Positions 62,365-64,000 of a DNA stretch of 64,000 nucleotides are shown here, piece by piece; position 1 is the stretch's first letter; each line of letters starts with the position of its first letter. Origin of the DNA: DATAYA01 sp963754235 (GTDB taxonomy: Bacteria; Pseudomonadota; Alphaproteobacteria; Acetobacterales; Acetobacteraceae). A model generated the notes under the pieces. It did not search any database, was not told the DNA's origin, and worked only from the letters and a program-made list of their open reading frames with translations. Made by a program: the position numbers and the translations under genes. Location: contig CAVWFK010000036.1 of assembly GCA_963754235.1 (NCBI GenBank), positions 84,192 to 148,191 on the forward strand. The letters are read 5' to 3'.

Positions 62365-62582
62365 ACGCTGATCGCGATCCAGAACACCTCGATCACGAAG
62401 GACGGCAGATTGAACGCGAACACCAGCGAGATCAGGATCAGCACCGATCCCGCGAGGTTGGCGGCCGGGAATCGCACATCGCCGGAGGCGAGCCGCCCCG
62501 CCTGGTTCAGAGCATACGCGACCATGACCAGTGCGGCGCCCAGGACGCCGAGCGTATCGGCCCAAAGCAGAGTGGCGCTCAT
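62286..62582 (-). CDS. CBU_0592-like small membrane protein
   Basis: 98 residues with three helices: LLWADTLGVLGAALVMVAYA, FPAANLAGSVLILISLVFAF and FVIEVFWIAISVYGVWRAR. The pattern matches the CBU_0592 family, function unknown. Its 3' end overlaps the 3' end of the sigma factor gene by 79 bases. Confidence 0.75.
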   Translation of the reverse strand: MSATLLWADTLGVLGAALVMVAYALNQAGRLASGDVRFPAANLAGSVLILISLVFAFNLPSFVIEVFWIAISVYGVWRARAMRKERIAGSAQRPIARP

Positions 62583-62636
62583 CGGAAGGCTCTGGGTTCG
62601 GCCGCGTGGAATGCCGCCGGAGCGGCATCGCCTCGC

Positions 62637-63449
62637 TCAGCCCTCACCCAGTTTCTCCACGATCCGCGCCACCGACCGCCGGACGGCTTCTTGTCCGTCG
62701 GCGAGAATCTCGCGCCCCCAGAACGCGCCATACACACGCGCGAACGCAAGAGTATCGAGCCGCGCGCCGATCCCGCGCACCGTCGCCGCCGAGAGCGGGA
62801 TCATGTTGGGATAGCTCCACAGGAAGCTGACGTGGCTCCGGTCGGGGGCAACCTGCGCGATGTCGCCCGAGAGCAGCACGCCGGCACCGTCGGCGGCCCC
62901 GGTCCAGTGCAGCACCGTGCCCCCCGGAAAATGCCCGCCGGCGTGGATCAGTGCCGCATCTGCGGCGAGCTCCAGGCGCTCGCCCTCCCAGAAGTGCAGG
63001 CATGGATCGGCGCGCATCACCCAAGCTCGGTCGGCCGCGTGCAGATGGACGGGGATGCCGCCAAAGGCGCGGCTCCATTCCACCATCGTCGTGTAATAGT
63101 GCGGGTGCGAGATCGCGATCGCCGCCAGCCCGCCCAAGGCCCCGATCAGGTCGATCGTCGCGTCGTCGAGCATGGAGACGCAATCCCACAGCACATTGCC
63201 GATCGCGGTGCGCACCACGAAGGCGCGCTGGCCGATCGCGAAGGCGGGGAAGGTCGCGAGCGCATACAGCCCCGGCTCGTAGCGGCGAAAACCGTTCCAG
63301 TGCGACGCCGCGAGGGCGTCGAGCGTGGTCCAGGACTGACCGGACGGGTTCACGTATTGCCGCGCGTCCTGGCAGATCGGGCAGGCCGGCGGCGGCGCCT
63401 CGGCGGGTGGGAACTGGGTGCCGCAGGTCGTGCAGAGCGATGCGGGCAC
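62637..63449 (-). CDS. MBL-fold metallohydrolase with N-terminal zinc ribbon
   Basis: 270 residues. A CTTCGTQFPP...CPICQDAR zinc ribbon opens the protein, followed by a metallo-beta-lactamase-like fold: IAISHPHYYTTMVEWSRAFG, ALIHAGGHFPGGTVLHW and GVLLSGDIAQVAPDRSHVSF. The canonical HxHxDH is reduced to HPHYY, so catalysis is uncertain. GTG 63449 has GAGGAG seven bases upstream and lies three bases after the TPR stop. Confidence 0.8.
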   Translation of the reverse strand: MPASLCTTCGTQFPPAEAPPPACPICQDARQYVNPSGQSWTTLDALAASHWNGFRRYEPGLYALATFPAFAIGQRAFVVRTAIGNVLWDCVSMLDDATIDLIGALGGLAAIAISHPHYYTTMVEWSRAFGGIPVHLHAADRAWVMRADPCLHFWEGERLELAADAALIHAGGHFPGGTVLHWTGAADGAGVLLSGDIAQVAPDRSHVSFLWSYPNMIPLSAATVRGIGARLDTLAFARVYGAFWGREILADGQEAVRRSVARIVEKLGEG

Positions 63450-63451
63450 GA

Positions 63452-64000
63452 TCAGGTCTCCTCGCCGAAGGCGCGGCGGCGCAGGTCGCGCAGCCGCGCC
63501 GCGCCGCCCGGCGTCTTGGGGTCGATCGCCATCGCGCGGCGCCAGGCCTCGTAGGCGCTCTTCCAGTCGCCGCGGCTCTGCGCGATGCGCGAGAGCTCCT
63601 GCAACGCCGGGAAATGCTGCGGCTCGATTTGCAGCGCGTGGCCGAGATCGGCGATGGCGGCCTTGAGATTGCCCATGTGGATATGCACCAGCGCGATCCG
63701 GTTCCACGCCTCGGCGAGCTTGGGGTCGAGGTCGAGCGCGTCGTTGAAATCCTCGAGCGCGTCGGCATTGTCGCCGGCATCGGCCTCGCGGATGCCGCGC
63801 GCCATCAGCAGGGTGACGGCGGGGGAGCCGGCCTGCGCCCAGGCCTGCTCGAGCGCGCCTTCGAGGGCGGCGGCGGCGGCCTCGTCGGGGGCGGCTTTCA
63901 GGGCGGCGAGCATCTGCGGGATTTTGGACGCGGACGGGGACTGCGCCCAGGCCGGCGACGCGACGGCGGCGAGCAACAGGAGGCAGGCGAGGCGAGGCAT
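63452..64000 (-). CDS. Exported TPR protein
   Basis: 182 residues starting at the very edge of the window. A signal peptide (LACLLLLAAVASPAWAQ) precedes three or more TPR units (DNADALEDFNDALDLDPKLA, GNLKAAIADLGHALQIEPQH, GDWKSAYEAWRRAMAIDPKT). Periplasmic TPR proteins act as scaffolds. Only the coding start is in the window, so its promoter and any upstream extension cannot be seen. Confidence 0.85.
   Translation of the reverse strand: MPRLACLLLLAAVASPAWAQSPSASKIPQMLAALKAAPDEAAAAALEGALEQAWAQAGSPAVTLLMARGIREADAGDNADALEDFNDALDLDPKLAEAWNRIALVHIHMGNLKAAIADLGHALQIEPQHFPALQELSRIAQSRGDWKSAYEAWRRAMAIDPKTPGGAARLRDLRRRAFGEET

Noticed and set aside
61326..63554. A 742-residue plus-strand protein
   Set aside because: Shadow frame over the sigma factor and antisense to the MBL and TPR genes.

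Overview
The window is GC-rich DNA from an alphaproteobacterium. Family-level similarities (GatCAB, RuvX, archaeal-type inositol-phosphate synthase, cyclopropane synthase) point to Rhodospirillales/Acetobacteraceae, but this is an inference from gene content and no search was run.

Layout. (1) 1-4506, chromosomal: a GntR regulator, a CBS protein, a fluoride-resistance locus (fluoride riboswitch, remnant of a proton-conducting transporter, crcB, DUF190), a class III adenylate cyclase and a DUF1902/HicA-like pair. (2) 4507-41566, a large accessory block. The last bases of a tRNA-Ser(GGA) gene occur three times in the same orientation, at 4507, 23209 and 41551, dividing the block into two consecutive segments of about 18.7 and 18.3 kb. 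Both carry, in the same order and on the minus strand, an excisionase-like gene, a small helix-turn-helix gene, a ParB/DUF3102-type gene, a primase-helicase, an iteron-like repeat cluster and a terminase small subunit. The right copy also has a P4-type integrase beside the intact tRNA. This resembles tandem phage satellites or related integrative elements. Cargo includes Ku, cold-shock-like proteins, a PEP-CTERM protein, a rhodanese, and a very large HTH/nuclease-like gene divergent from a trypsin-like protease, which may be a defence pair. (3) 41552-64000, chromosomal: tRNA-Ser, ino1, an MFS transporter, a DegP-like protease, a TM2 protein, gatCAB, ruvX, a MazF-type toxin-antitoxin pair, a SelW-like gene with an in-frame TGA exactly at the CxxU position, a PRC-barrel protein, cfa, an AI-2E-type transporter, a glycosyltransferase, a gmd/rmd remnant, msrA, a GNAT-Nudix fusion, a MoCF-domain protein, a YCII/YCII/sigma cluster, an MBL-fold protein and a TPR protein.

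Many otherwise good genes, including gatB, are broken by single-base frameshifts. Because these hit housekeeping and mobile genes alike, sequencing or assembly indels are the likeliest cause of many of them. Entries marked pseudogene should be read with that in mind. All functions are assigned by reading the translated sequence; none was checked against a database.
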